Positions 27,281 to 39,970 of a DNA stretch of 64,000 nt are shown in pieces. The stretch spans positions 22,791 to 86,790 of the forward strand of contig NZ_JAFCJJ010000026.1 in assembly GCF_018131015.1 (NCBI RefSeq), given 5' to 3'. The translations under genes and the position numbers were made by a program. Position 1 is the stretch's first letter. Every line of letters begins with the position of its first letter. A model generated the notes under the pieces. It had not been told where the DNA came from and searched no databases. It saw only the letters and a list, made by a program, of their open reading frames with translations. The DNA comes from Bradyrhizobium diazoefficiens. GTDB lineage: Bacteria > Pseudomonadota > Alphaproteobacteria > Rhizobiales > Xanthobacteraceae.

Positions 27281-27814
27281 TTACTTCTTCTTGCCTTCCT
27301 TGCGGAAGATGAATTCGCCAGCATACTTCACGCCCTTGCCCTTGTAGGGCTCCGGCGGGCGATATGAGCGGATTTCGGCCGCGACCTGGCCGACGCGCTG
27401 GATGTCGCTGCCCGTCACCGTGATCTCGGTCGGCTTCGGCACCGTGATCGTGATCCCTTCCGGGATCTGGTAGACCACATCGTGGCTGTAGCCGAGCGCG
27501 AGCTGCAGGTTCTTGCCCTGCATCGCGGCGCGGTAACCGACGCCGGTGATCTCGAGCTTCTTCTCGAAGCCCTTGGTGACGCCTTCGACCAGATTCGCGA
27601 CCTGGGCGCGAGCGGTGCCGTACAACGCCCGCGCGCGATTGGTCTCGGTCCGGGGGTTCACCTTGACCTGGCCGTTCTCGAGCTTCACCTCGACGTCGTC
27701 ATGGACGACGAACTGAAGCTGGCCCTTCGGCCCCTTCATCTTGACGGTCTGCCCATCGACGGTCGCGGTCACACCCGACGGAACCGCCACAGGCCTTTTG
27801 CCAACACGTGACAT
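27281..27814 (-). CDS. rplF: 50S ribosomal protein L6
   Basis: The 177-residue protein begins MSRVGKRPVAVPSGVTATVD and has the two tandem L6 folds; the second ends with RPPEPYKGKGVKYAGEFI. L6 lies near the sarcin-ricin loop and the factor-binding site. It is 16 bp after rpsH. Confidence 0.98.
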   Translation of the reverse strand: MSRVGKRPVAVPSGVTATVDGQTVKMKGPKGQLQFVVHDDVEVKLENGQVKVNPRTETNRARALYGTARAQVANLVEGVTKGFEKKLEITGVGYRAAMQGKNLQLALGYSHDVVYQIPEGITITVPKPTEITVTGSDIQRVGQVAAEIRSYRPPEPYKGKGVKYAGEFIFRKEGKKK

Positions 27815-27830
27815 GGATCAAAAATCCTTC

Positions 27831-28229
27831 TCAGAACACCGTGAAGAGGACTTCACCGCCCACATTCGCGTCGCGCGCGCTGTGGTCGGCCATGATCCCC
27901 TTCGGCGTCGACAACACCGAAATGCCGAGCCCGTTGTTGACCCGCGGCAGGTTCTTCACCGAGGCGTAGACGCGACGCCCGGGCTTGGAAACGCGCTCGA
28001 TCTCGCGGATGACGGGCTCGCCGTCGAAATACTTCAGCTCGATCTCGATCTCGCTGCGGCCCGAGGGATGCTCGAGCGTGGCGTAACCACGGATGTAGCC
28101 CTCGGACTTGAGCACCTCGAGCACGTTCTCGCGCATCTTGGAGCCAGGCGTGGAGACCTTGGTCTTCGAGCGCATCTGCGCGTTGCGGATGCGGGTGATC
28201 AGATCGCTGATTGGATCGTGCGTAGACAT
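27831..28229 (-). CDS. rpsH: 30S ribosomal protein S8
   Basis: The 132-residue protein starts MSTHDPISDLITRIRNAQMR and ends with GISVLSTPKGIMADHSARDA and GGEVLFTVF, the RNA-binding C-terminal signature. S8 binds the central domain of 16S rRNA. In E. coli S8 represses the spc operon by binding near the rplE start; I could not confirm such a target here. It lies 13 bp after rpsN. Confidence 0.98.
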   Translation of the reverse strand: MSTHDPISDLITRIRNAQMRSKTKVSTPGSKMRENVLEVLKSEGYIRGYATLEHPSGRSEIEIELKYFDGEPVIREIERVSKPGRRVYASVKNLPRVNNGLGISVLSTPKGIMADHSARDANVGGEVLFTVF

Positions 28230-28242
28230 CTAACGACCCTCC

Positions 28243-28548
28243 TTACCAGCTGGACTTCACGAGGCCCGGGACCATGCCCTTGGAGCCAAGTTCGCGCAGC
28301 GCGATACGGGACAGCTTGTTCTTGCGGTAGTTGGAGCGGGGACGGCCCGACAGCTCGCAACGCAGGCGGATGCGGGTCGCCGACGAGTTGCGCGGCATTT
28401 CCGCAAGCTTCAGGGTCGCGGCGAAACGCTCCTCCATCGGCAGCTTCTTGTCGGCGATGATCGCCTTCAACCGCTCGCGCTTGGCGGCGGCGTTCTTCAC
28501 CATCCGCTTGCGCCGGTTGTTCTTCTCGACTGAACTCTTCTTTGCCAT
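28243..28548 (-). CDS. rpsN: 30S ribosomal protein S14 (zinc-free form)
   Basis: The 101-residue protein is the long form without the CxxC zinc motifs: it has only one cysteine, in RLRCELSGRPRSNYRKNKLS. MAKKSSVEKNNRRKRMVKNA and IALRELGSKGMVPGLVKSSW frame the sequence. It belongs to the small-subunit head. It lies between rplE and rpsH as normal. Confidence 0.98.
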   Translation of the reverse strand: MAKKSSVEKNNRRKRMVKNAAAKRERLKAIIADKKLPMEERFAATLKLAEMPRNSSATRIRLRCELSGRPRSNYRKNKLSRIALRELGSKGMVPGLVKSSW

Positions 28549-28594
28549 GCTTGGCTCCTGGGTATCCGCGTTTGAGAGGCTTTAAGTCAGCGTC

Positions 28595-29144
<550 letters not shown>

Positions 29145-29152
<8 letters not shown>

Positions 29153-29459
29153 CGATCTCAGCTCCCGAGCTCTTGGCGATGCGAACCTTCTTGCCGTCCG
29201 CCAGAATCTTGAATCCGACGCGGGTCGGCTTTCCGTCCTTGCCGACATACGCGATGTTGGACAGTTGGATCGGCGCCTCTTTCGAGATGATGCCGCCCTC
29301 CTGGGCCTGCGTCTGCTTCTGATGACGCTTGACCATGTTGATGCCGCGCACCAGCGCCGTGCCGGCGTCCGGGCGCACCTCGAACACCTCGCCGGTGCGG
29401 CCCTTGTCGCGACCGGTCAGCACGACGACCTTGTCGCCCTTGCGGATCTTCGCAGCCAT
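29145..29459 (-). CDS. rplX: 50S ribosomal protein L24
   Basis: The 104-residue protein starts MAAKIRKGDKVVVLTGRDKG, the KOW motif, and continues with NMVKRHQKQTQAQEGGIISK. L24 is an early assembly protein near the tunnel exit. It begins within the last base of rplN and overlaps rplE by 8 bp, so the three genes are stitched together. The longer frame starting at 29768 is only rplN sequence read out of frame. Confidence 0.97.
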
Positions 29460-29827
29460 CACAGCACCTCCGGCGCGAGCGAGATGATCTTCATGTGGTT
29501 CTTGGCGCGCAGCTCGCGCGGCACGGGCCCGAAGATACGGGTGCCGACCGGCTCGGCCTGGTTGTTGATCAGGACGGCGGCGTTGCGGTCGAACCGGATG
29601 ACCGAGCCGTCGGCGCGGCGGATATCCTTGCGGACACGCACCACGACGGCCTTCATCACGTCGCCCTTCTTCACCTTGCCACGCGGAATCGCTTCCTTGA
29701 TCGAGACGACGATGATGTCGCCGATGGTGGCATAGCGGCGCTTGGAACCTCCGAGCACCTTGATACACATGACACGGCGTGCGCCAGAATTGTCGGCCAC
29801 GTCGAGGTTGGTCTGCATCTGAATCAT
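29459..29827 (-). CDS. rplN: 50S ribosomal protein L14
   Basis: The 122-residue protein begins MIQMQTNLDVADNSGARRVM and has CIKVLGGSKRRYATIGDIIV and a C-terminal FGPVPRELRAKNHMKIISLA, all diagnostic of L14. It forms an intersubunit bridge and touches L19. Its stop codon shares one base with the rplX start codon. Confidence 0.98.
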   Translation of the reverse strand: MIQMQTNLDVADNSGARRVMCIKVLGGSKRRYATIGDIIVVSIKEAIPRGKVKKGDVMKAVVVRVRKDIRRADGSVIRFDRNAAVLINNQAEPVGTRIFGPVPRELRAKNHMKIISLAPEVL

Positions 29828-29911
29828 TGATGCACCTCGTCCTCTTTCTCTTTGCGCCAGCCTAGCCGGCGCTCAACATTTCCCTGAATTCAGTCGGCCA
29901 AGGCCAACAGA

Positions 29912-30160
29912 TCAGGCGCTTTTCTTGTGCTCGCCCCGGATCACGACCCAGCGCTTCAGCTTCGAAATCGGCTTCGATTCCTCGATCCACACCACGTCAC
30001 CCGGCTTGAACTGGTTGTTCTCGTCGTGCGCGTGATAGTTCTTCGAACGGCGGATCGTCTTCTTGTAGATCGGGTGCGTGAAGCGGCGATCCACCCGCAC
30101 CACGATGGTCTTGGCTTGCTTGTCGCTGACGACCACGCCCTGCAAAGTACGTTTCGGCAT
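29912..30160 (-). CDS. rpsQ: 30S ribosomal protein S17
   Basis: The 82-residue protein begins MPKRTLQGVVVSDKQAKTIV and has RRFTHPIYKKTIRRSKNYHA and DENNQFKPGDVVWIEE, the OB-fold pattern of S17. It is a primary 16S rRNA binder. It lies 12 bp after rpmC and 84 bp before rplN. Confidence 0.98.
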   Translation of the reverse strand: MPKRTLQGVVVSDKQAKTIVVRVDRRFTHPIYKKTIRRSKNYHAHDENNQFKPGDVVWIEESKPISKLKRWVVIRGEHKKSA

Positions 30161-30172
30161 CTTCGTAGCCTC

Positions 30173-30379
30173 TTACTTCTTCTTCGCGCGCTTTTGCGCG
30201 GCGACGGTCTTGATCCGGGCGATGTCACGGCGAGCCTCGCGCAGCCGCGAGGTGTTCTCGAGCTGCCCGGTGGCGCGCTGGAAGCGCAGGTTGAAGCGCT
30301 CCTTCTTCAGGTTCAGGACGGCGTCGTCCTGCTGGTCGGGGCTCATCGCGCGGATGTCTTCGATCTTCATCTGTGCCAT
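30173..30379 (-). CDS. rpmC: 50S ribosomal protein L29
   Basis: The 68-residue protein has MKIEDIRAMSPDQQDDAVLN, the KKERFNLRFQRATGQLENTS core of L29 and a lysine-rich end. It borders the exit tunnel and is a docking site for SRP and trigger factor. I start at the ATG at 30379 because GGAG sits eight bases upstream. Another ATG at 30385 overlaps the rplP stop (TAATG) but is too close to that site. Confidence 0.95.
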   Translation of the reverse strand: MAQMKIEDIRAMSPDQQDDAVLNLKKERFNLRFQRATGQLENTSRLREARRDIARIKTVAAQKRAKKK

Positions 30380-30384
30380 GGCCA

Positions 30385-30798
30385 TTACTCCGCAATGCGC
30401 TCGACGAAGCGCGTCTTGATCGGCAGCTTGGCGGCCGCGAGCGTCAGCGCCTCGCGCGCCGTCTGGGTGTTGACGCCGTCGATCTCGAACAGCACCCGGC
30501 CCGGCTTGACGCGCGCAACCCACAGTTCCGGCGAACCCTTGCCGGAGCCCATGCGGACTTCGGCCGGCTTCTTCGACACCGGCACGTCGGGGAACACGCG
30601 AATCCAGACGCGGCCGGCACGCTTCATGTGGCGGGTCAGCGCGCGGCGGGCGGCTTCGATCTGGCGCGCGGTGACGCGCTCAGGCTCCGTCGCCTTCAGG
30701 CCGAACTGGCCGAACGCCAACGTCGCGCCCGAAGACGCCACGCCGTGGATGCGGCCCTTGTGCGCCTTCCGGAACTTCGTTTTCTTAGGTTGCATCAT
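30385..30798 (-). CDS. rplP: 50S ribosomal protein L16
   Basis: The 137-residue protein begins MMQPKKTKFRKAHKGRIHGV and has RVFPDVPVSKKPAEVRMGSG and KGSPELWVARVKPGRVLFEI. L16 organises the A-site region and is a late assembly protein. It lies 30 bp after rpsC. Confidence 0.98.
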   Translation of the reverse strand: MMQPKKTKFRKAHKGRIHGVASSGATLAFGQFGLKATEPERVTARQIEAARRALTRHMKRAGRVWIRVFPDVPVSKKPAEVRMGSGKGSPELWVARVKPGRVLFEIDGVNTQTAREALTLAAAKLPIKTRFVERIAE

Positions 30799-30828
30799 GG
30801 CTTTAAGCCCTCAAATTCCTGTGCGGCG

Positions 30829-31551
<723 letters not shown>

Positions 31552-31569
31552 CGTGTTCTCCTGCGTCCC

Positions 31570-31956
31570 TTAAGCCGCTGCTTCGGCTTCAACCTGACGA
31601 ACGATGATCGTCAGCTGCGAAAATGGTTTGTAGACACGGCCCGAGCGGCCGCGGCCGCGGGGGGCGAAGCGCTTCATCACGAGGCCGTTGCCGACGAAGG
31701 CCTGCGCCACGACGAGATCGTCGACGTCGAGGTCGTGGTTGTTCTCGGCATTGGCAATCGCCGATTCCAGGCACTTCTTCACGTCGACCGCGATCCGCTT
31801 GCGCGAGAACTGCAGGTCGGCGAGCGCGGCAGACGCCTTCCGGCCGCGAATGAGCTGGGCGACCAGGTTGAGCTTCTGCGGGCTCACCCGCAGCATCCGG
31901 GCGACCGCCTTGGCCTCGTTGTCGGCGAGGCTCCGTTCGCGCTTAGGTTTGCTCAT
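31570..31956 (-). CDS. rplV: 50S ribosomal protein L22
   Basis: The 128-residue protein contains VARMLRVSPQKLNLVAQLIR, CLESAIANAENNHDLDVDDL and VMKRFAPRGRGRSGRVYKPF, the tip loop of L22 that lines the exit tunnel and can give macrolide resistance when changed. The loop looks normal here. It lies 10 bp after rpsS. Confidence 0.98.
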   Translation of the reverse strand: MSKPKRERSLADNEAKAVARMLRVSPQKLNLVAQLIRGRKASAALADLQFSRKRIAVDVKKCLESAIANAENNHDLDVDDLVVAQAFVGNGLVMKRFAPRGRGRSGRVYKPFSQLTIIVRQVEAEAAA

Positions 31957-31966
31957 CGTTTAATCC

Positions 31967-32245
31967 TCAAGCCTTCTTGGCTTTCTTGTCGCCGGAGTGG
32001 CCATGGAAGGTGCGGGTCGGCGAGAACTCGCCGAACTTGTGACCGACCATTTCCTCGTTGACGGCCACCGGCACGTGCTTCTGACCGTTGTAGACGCCGA
32101 AGGTCAGGCCGACAAATTGCGGCAGGATCGTCGAGCGACGGCTCCAGATCTTGATGACGTCGTGACGGCCGGACGCGCGCGCGGCATCTGCCTTCTTGAG
32201 CAGAGAACCCTCGACGAACGGGCCTTTCCAGACTGAACGAACCAT
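31967..32245 (-). CDS. rpsS: 30S ribosomal protein S19
   Basis: The 92-residue protein begins MVRSVWKGPFVEGSLLKKAD, has IKIWSRRSTILPQFVGLTFG and ends with SPTRTFHGHSGDKKAKKA. S19 sits in the head of the small subunit near S13. It lies 12 bp after rplB. Confidence 0.98.
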   Translation of the reverse strand: MVRSVWKGPFVEGSLLKKADAARASGRHDVIKIWSRRSTILPQFVGLTFGVYNGQKHVPVAVNEEMVGHKFGEFSPTRTFHGHSGDKKAKKA

Positions 32246-32257
32246 GTCCGGCGTTCC

Positions 32258-33091
32258 TTACTTCTTCCGCTTGTGGCGGCTTAGGAGAATGAATTTGTTG
32301 GTCGACTTGTTGGTGCGGGTCTTCTTGCCCTTGGTCGGCTTGCCCCACGGGGTGACCGGGTGGCGGCCGCCCGAGGTACGACCTTCACCACCGCCGTGCG
32401 GATGGTCGATCGGGTTCATGGCGACGCCGCGGTTGTGCGGGCGACGGCCCATCCAGCGCTTGCGGCCGGCCTTGCCGATCGAGGTGTTCATGTGATCCGG
32501 GTTCGACACTGCGCCGATCGTGCCGCGGCAACGGCCGTGCACCAGGCGCTGCTCACCCGAGTTCAGGCGGATGATCACGTAGTCCTGGTCGCGGCCGACG
32601 AGCTGGGCGTAGGTGCCGGCCGAACGGGCGAGCTGGCCGCCCTTGCCGATCTTGACCTCGATGTTGTGGATGATCGTGCCGACCGGCATGTTGCCGAGCG
32701 GCATGACGTTGCCCGGCTTCACGTCGACATAGTTGCCGGCGATGATGGTGTCACCCACGGCCAGGCGCTGCGGCGCCAGGATGTAAGCCTGCTCGCCGTC
32801 CTGATACTTGATCAGCGCGATGAAGCCGGTGCGGTTCGGATCGTATTCGAGCCGCTCGACGGTCGCGGGAACGTCGATCTTCTCGCGCTTGAAGTCGACG
32901 GTGCGCAGCGTCTGCTTGTGACCGCCGCCGCGGAAGCGCACGGTGATGCGGCCGGTGTTGTTGCGGCCGCCCGAGGACTTCTTGCCCTCGGTGAGCGCCT
33001 TGACCGGCTTGCCCTTGTAGAGGGCCGAACGATCGACCATGACCAGCTGGCGCTGGCCCGGCGTCGTGGGATTGAATTTCTTCAGTGCCAT
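32258..33091 (-). CDS. rplB: 50S ribosomal protein L2
   Basis: The 277-residue protein has the N-terminal MALKKFNPTTPGQRQLVMVD, KSSGGRNNTGRITVRFRGGG and the C-terminal signature MNPIDHPHGGGEGRTSGGRH, in which the conserved His lies near the peptidyl transferase centre. L2 is a primary 23S rRNA binder. It lies 12 bp after rplW. Confidence 0.98.
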   Translation of the reverse strand: MALKKFNPTTPGQRQLVMVDRSALYKGKPVKALTEGKKSSGGRNNTGRITVRFRGGGHKQTLRTVDFKREKIDVPATVERLEYDPNRTGFIALIKYQDGEQAYILAPQRLAVGDTIIAGNYVDVKPGNVMPLGNMPVGTIIHNIEVKIGKGGQLARSAGTYAQLVGRDQDYVIIRLNSGEQRLVHGRCRGTIGAVSNPDHMNTSIGKAGRKRWMGRRPHNRGVAMNPIDHPHGGGEGRTSGGRHPVTPWGKPTKGKKTRTNKSTNKFILLSRHKRKK

Positions 33092-33103
33092 CGTCGTACG
33101 ACC

Positions 33104-33406
33104 TTACAGACCGGTGGTGACGTCGATCCGGTGGCCCTCTTCGAGGGTCACGATCGCGCGCTTGGTGTTCGACTGCGAGCCGAGATTGCCGCGGAAGACC
33201 TTGGTCTTGCCCTTGCGGACCAGCGTGTTGACGCTCTTGACCTTGACGTCGAACAGCTTCTCGACCGCTTCCTTGATCTGCGGCTTGGTCGCCTTCGCGG
33301 CCACCTTGAACAGGACCTTGTTGTGCTCGGAGGCCAGCGTCGCCTTTTCGGTGACGACCGGTGCCAGGATCACGTCGTAGTGGCGAGGCTCGATGTTCTT
33401 CGTCAT
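33104..33406 (-). CDS. rplW: 50S ribosomal protein L23
   Basis: The 100-residue protein has YDVILAPVVTEKATLASEHN, KPQIKEAVEKLFDVKVKSVN and a basic loop VRKGKTKVFRG. L23 is the main docking point for trigger factor and SRP at the tunnel exit. It overlaps rplD by 4 bp. Confidence 0.98.
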   Translation of the reverse strand: MTKNIEPRHYDVILAPVVTEKATLASEHNKVLFKVAAKATKPQIKEAVEKLFDVKVKSVNTLVRKGKTKVFRGNLGSQSNTKRAIVTLEEGHRIDVTTGL

Positions 33407-34023
33407 TTGAAGCGCGCCTCCAGCGCATCGATGGCGGCCTTGGTCAGAACTAGCTTCTGACGACGCAGGATGTCATAGACGTTGATGCCCTGGATCGGCA
33501 GCACGTCCATGTTCGGGATGTTGCGGGCCGCGGCCGCAAAACCGTTGTTCAGCTCGGCGCCGTCGATGATCAGCGCGTTGGTCAAGCCGAGGCCGGAGAA
33601 GTGGCCGAGCAGCGCCTTGGTCTTGGCGGCTTCCAGCGCGGCCTTCTCGATCACGAGGAGATCGCCGTCCTTGGCCTTGGCCGAGAGCGCATGCTTCAGG
33701 GCAAGTGCGCGCACCTTCTTCGGCAGGTCGGTGGCGTGCGAGCGCACCACCGGGCCGAAGGCGCGGCCGCCGCCACGGAACTGCGGCACGCGGGCCGAGC
33801 CGTGACGAGCACCGCCGGTGCCCTTCTGCTTGTACATCTTCTTGCCGGTGCGCCAGATCTCGGCGCGGCCCTTGGCCTTGTGCGTGCCGGCCTGGCGCTT
33901 GTTGAGCTGCCACTGCACGCAACGCGCAATGATGTCCTGGCGCGGCTCGAGGCCGAAAATGGCGTCGGAGAGCTGGACGGAGCCGGCTTCCTTACCTTCG
34001 AGGGTCGTGACCTTCAATTCCAT
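33403..34023 (-). CDS. rplD: 50S ribosomal protein L4
   Basis: The 206-residue protein starts MELKVTTLEGKEAGSVQLSD and contains the tunnel loop region KMYKQKGTGGARHGSARVPQ followed by FRGGGRAFGPVVRS. L4 represses the S10 operon in E. coli; whether it does here is unknown. The start at 34023 follows rplC by one base and has GGAGGCGTGAG upstream; the longer frame to 34068 has no family similarity. Confidence 0.97.
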   Translation of the reverse strand: MELKVTTLEGKEAGSVQLSDAIFGLEPRQDIIARCVQWQLNKRQAGTHKAKGRAEIWRTGKKMYKQKGTGGARHGSARVPQFRGGGRAFGPVVRSHATDLPKKVRALALKHALSAKAKDGDLLVIEKAALEAAKTKALLGHFSGLGLTNALIIDGAELNNGFAAAARNIPNMDVLPIQGINVYDILRRQKLVLTKAAIDALEARFK

Positions 34024-34024
34024 C

Positions 34025-34738
34025 TCACGCCTCCTGCGCGGCCGGGGCGGCGTCCGCGTCGCCAGCAACCTTGAACTTGCCGGGCTTCGGAGCTTCCTTC
34101 GGCAGCGGCTTCTTGACGGCGTCGCGCACGCGGATCCAGCCGCCCTTGGAGCCGGGAACGGCGCCTTCGACGAGGATCAGGCCGCGCTCGACATCGGTCT
34201 GGACGACCCGAAGGTTGAGCGTGGTGATGCGATCGACACCCATATGGCCGGGCATCTTCTTGTTCTTCCAGGTCTTGCCGGGGTCCTGACGGCCACCGGT
34301 CGAACCGATCGAGCGGTGCGAGACCGACACGCCGTGGGTGGCGCGCAGACCGCCGAAATTCCAGCGCTTCATGCCGCCGGCAAAGCCCTTACCGACCGAG
34401 GTGCCGGTGACGTCGACGAACTGGCCGACGACGAAGTGATCGGCGAGAATCTCGGCGCCGACGGGGATCATGGCATCCGCGGTGACGCGGAATTCCTCGA
34501 CCTGCCGCTTCGGCTCGACCTTGGCGACCGCGAACTGGCCGCGCTCGGCCTTGGGCATGTACACGGTCTTGCGGCTGCCAGAACCAAGCTGGAGCGCGAC
34601 GTAACCGTTCTTCTCTTCAGTGCGGTGGCCTACGACCTGGCAATTGCCGAGCTTCAGCACGGTCACGGGGATATGTTCGCCGGCCTCCGTGAAGACCCGC
34701 GTCATCCCGACCTTTTGTGCGATCACTCCGGAGCGCAT
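34025..34738 (-). CDS. rplC: 50S ribosomal protein L3
   Basis: The 237-residue protein begins MRSGVIAQKVGMTRVFTEAG and has GFAGGMKRWNFGGLRATHGV and VSHRSIGSTGGRQDPGKTWK, the L3 signature including the glutamine that is methylated in E. coli. It is one of the first proteins in 50S assembly. An acidic/alanine-rich C-terminal tail extends it beyond E. coli L3. The start at 34738 matches the family N-terminus. Confidence 0.98.
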   Translation of the reverse strand: MRSGVIAQKVGMTRVFTEAGEHIPVTVLKLGNCQVVGHRTEEKNGYVALQLGSGSRKTVYMPKAERGQFAVAKVEPKRQVEEFRVTADAMIPVGAEILADHFVVGQFVDVTGTSVGKGFAGGMKRWNFGGLRATHGVSVSHRSIGSTGGRQDPGKTWKNKKMPGHMGVDRITTLNLRVVQTDVERGLILVEGAVPGSKGGWIRVRDAVKKPLPKEAPKPGKFKVAGDADAAPAAQEA

Positions 34739-34790
34739 CGGCTTGCTTCCTGTTCTCTTTGTCCGCTTTCGCGGACGGGATCCAAAATTC

Positions 34791-35099
34791 TTAGAGCTTG
34801 ATCTCGACGTCGACACCGGCGGCCAGGTCGAGCTTCATCAAAGCATCGACGGTCTGCGGGGTCGGATCGACGATATCGAGCAGGCGCTTGTGGGTGCGCA
34901 TCTCGAACTGTTCGCGGCTCTTCTTGTCGACGTGGGGCGAACGGTTGACGGTGAACTTCTCGATGCGGGTCGGCAGCGGAATGGGTCCGCGAACCTGCGC
35001 GCCGGTGCGCTTCGCCGTGTTCACGATCTCGCGGGTCGACGTATCGAGAATCCGATGGTCGAACGCCTTGAGACGGATACGAATGTTTTGGCCGTTCAT
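34791..35099 (-). CDS. rpsJ: 30S ribosomal protein S10 (NusE)
   Basis: The 102-residue protein begins [20 protein letters not shown] and has [20 protein letters not shown] and [21 protein letters not shown]10 is both a 30S head protein and the antitermination factor NusE that pairs with NusB and NusG (encoded at 58386). It follows tuf by 80 bp, a gap filled by repeats. Confidence 0.98.
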
Positions 35100-35119
35100 T
35101 GCCGTGCTTTCTTTGAGTA

Positions 35120-35176
35120 GAGTGGCGAGTAGCGAGTAGCGAATTCCCTATTCGCCACTCACCATTCCCTATTCGC
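35120..35176. repeat. Interspersed repeat between tuf and rpsJ
   Basis: GAGTGGCGA (35120-35128) and TCGCCACTC (35152-35160) are 9-bp inverted arms, and ATTCCCTATTCGC occurs twice (35143-35155 and 35164-35176), with GAGTAGCGAGTAGCGA between. The cluster fills most of the 80-bp tuf-rpsJ gap. From memory, this CGAGTAGCGAGTAG...ATTCGCCACTC family is common in Bradyrhizobium. It could form a hairpin in the operon transcript. Confidence 0.82.
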
Positions 35177-35179
35177 TTG

Positions 35180-36370
<1,191 letters not shown>

Positions 36371-36410
36371 TTGACTCTCCGTTCAATCGTCAGCTCGAGA
36401 CCGACGACAA

Positions 36411-38483
<2,073 letters not shown>

Positions 38484-38516
38484 GGGGTGTTCCTTGCGAG
38501 TCCGTTTGTGTCGCCG

Positions 38517-38987
38517 TTACCAGCGATAATGCGAGAAGGCGCGGTTGGCTTCCGCCATCCGGTGCACGTCTTCGCGCTTCTTGACGGCGTTCCCCCGGTT
38601 GTTCGACGCGTCCAAGAGCTCTGCCGAGAGCCGCTCGGTCATGGTCTTCTCGTTGCGCTCGCGCGCAGCCGCGATCAGCCAGCGAATGCCAAGGGCCTGC
38701 CGGCGGGTCGAGCGAACCTCGACCGGAACCTGGTAAGTCGCGCCGCCGACGCGGCGGGAGCGCACCTCGATCGTCGGCATGACGTTCTCGAGTGCCTGCT
38801 CGAACACGCCGAGCGGGTTCTGCTTGGTCTTGGATTCGATGATGCCAAACGCACCATAGACGATGCCTTCGGCGACCGACTTCTTGCCGGCGTACATCAC
38901 CGAGTTCATGAACTTCGTCACGATGATGTTCCCGAACTTCGGATCGGGAAGAACTTCGCGCTTTTCCGCTGAGTGGCGACGAGACAT
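38517..38987 (-). CDS. rpsG: 30S ribosomal protein S7
   Basis: The 156-residue protein starts MSRRHSAEKREVLPDPKFGN and has SKTKQNPLGVFEQALENVMP and RRVGGATYQVPVEVRSTRRQ, ending AEANRAFSHYRW. S7 nucleates the head of the small subunit and represses the str operon in E. coli. It lies 15 bp after rpsL. Confidence 0.98.
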   Translation of the reverse strand: MSRRHSAEKREVLPDPKFGNIIVTKFMNSVMYAGKKSVAEGIVYGAFGIIESKTKQNPLGVFEQALENVMPTIEVRSRRVGGATYQVPVEVRSTRRQALGIRWLIAAARERNEKTMTERLSAELLDASNNRGNAVKKREDVHRMAEANRAFSHYRW

Positions 38988-39002
38988 TGAGCTGGTTCCC
39001 GC

Positions 39003-39374
39003 TTACTTCGGACGCTTGGCGCCGTACTTCGAACGGCGCTGCTTACGGTTCTTGACGCCCTGGGTATCCAGAACGCCGCGGAGGATGTGGTAGCGCACGC
39101 CGGGCAAGTCCTTGACGCGGCCGCCGCGGATCATGACCACCGAGTGCTCCTGGAGGTTATGGCCCTCACCGGGGATGTAGCCGATCACCTCGAAGCCGTT
39201 GGTCAGGCGCACCTTGGCGACCTTACGAAGCGCCGAGTTCGGCTTCTTCGGGGTCGTGGTGTAGACGCGCGTGCAAACACCACGCTTCTGCGGCGACTGC
39301 TGCAGCGCCGGCACCTTCTTGCGCGACTTCTGCACTTCACGCGGTTGTGCGATCAGCTGGTTGATCGTCGGCAT
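39003..39374 (-). CDS. rpsL: 30S ribosomal protein S12
   Basis: The 123-residue protein begins MPTINQLIAQPREVQKSRKK and has TTPKKPNSALRKVAKVRLTN with the unmodified lysines at 43-44, and GEGHNLQEHSVVMIRGGRVK. These are wild-type at the streptomycin-resistance positions. S12 monitors codon-anticodon pairing. It is the first gene of the str block and is preceded by a long leader. Confidence 0.98.
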   Translation of the reverse strand: MPTINQLIAQPREVQKSRKKVPALQQSPQKRGVCTRVYTTTPKKPNSALRKVAKVRLTNGFEVIGYIPGEGHNLQEHSVVMIRGGRVKDLPGVRYHILRGVLDTQGVKNRKQRRSKYGAKRPK

Positions 39375-39809
39375 CCTGGCCTTACCCTTTGTTATCGCAG
39401 CCCCTCACGGGTCCGCTGTCTTGCCGCGGCCCGTTGCCGGGACCGCAAATTCTGTTCGGACCACCCGTCCGATGAGGCCGCCAGGTACGGAACGATCCGC
39501 ACAAAGCGAAATCGCGCCAACCGCTCCATCACCGAGCGGAAAGCGCTTCGACGCCACAGAGGACCGCAGGAACTGGACCGATCGGCTTTCCGCCGCGGTC
39601 CCGCGCACCGAGGTCATGCATCCGAAATCGATCTCAAGAGAACGTGCTCAAGAGAACTAAATTCGCACTGGCATTGCCTAGCTATGATCGACAGCGTTTG
39701 AGCGGCATTCGTCGAGGTTGGTGCCCGCTTTTGCGATCCCAATAGGATCTCGCGGGTGGCCCGTTCCGACGTTGGCGATGCTCACCGCCTGTCGTTAAGT
39801 GAGGCGCTT

Positions 39810-39836
39810 TCTATAAGTGAGAATCGATCAAGTCAA
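39810..39836 (-). promoter_or_regulatory. Candidate str-operon promoter
   Basis: On the minus strand CTTGACT is followed, 15 bases beyond the TTGACT hexamer (39836-39831), by TATAGA (39815-39810). The boxes match the alphaproteobacterial CTTGAC/CTATAT pattern apart from a slightly short spacer. Initiation near 39803 would give an rpsL leader of about 430 bases, unusually long. Confidence 0.45.
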
Positions 39837-39950
39837 GGCGAAACGACAGTCAGAAAACGCTTATCGCTGCTGTGAAAATCGCCGGTTTTGATGCCCTCAC
39901 CACGCTCGTCCGATATGGGGATGACAGGCCTGTTCCGCCAGCCTCGGGGC

Positions 39951-39970
39951 TATTTTAGCCGGGTAAAATA
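39951..39970. promoter_or_regulatory. AT-rich palindrome, operator-like, upstream of the FAD monooxygenase-like gene
   Basis: TATTTTA (39951-39957) and TAAAATA (39964-39970) form perfect 7-bp arms around a 6-base GCCGGG spacer, 77 bp before the ATG at 40047. In a GC-rich genome such an AT palindrome stands out and could bind a regulator or form part of the promoter. Confidence 0.4.

Noticed and set aside
39003..39374. Possible streptomycin-resistance allele in rpsL
   Set aside because: Lys at the key positions and the GGRVKDLPG loop are wild type.
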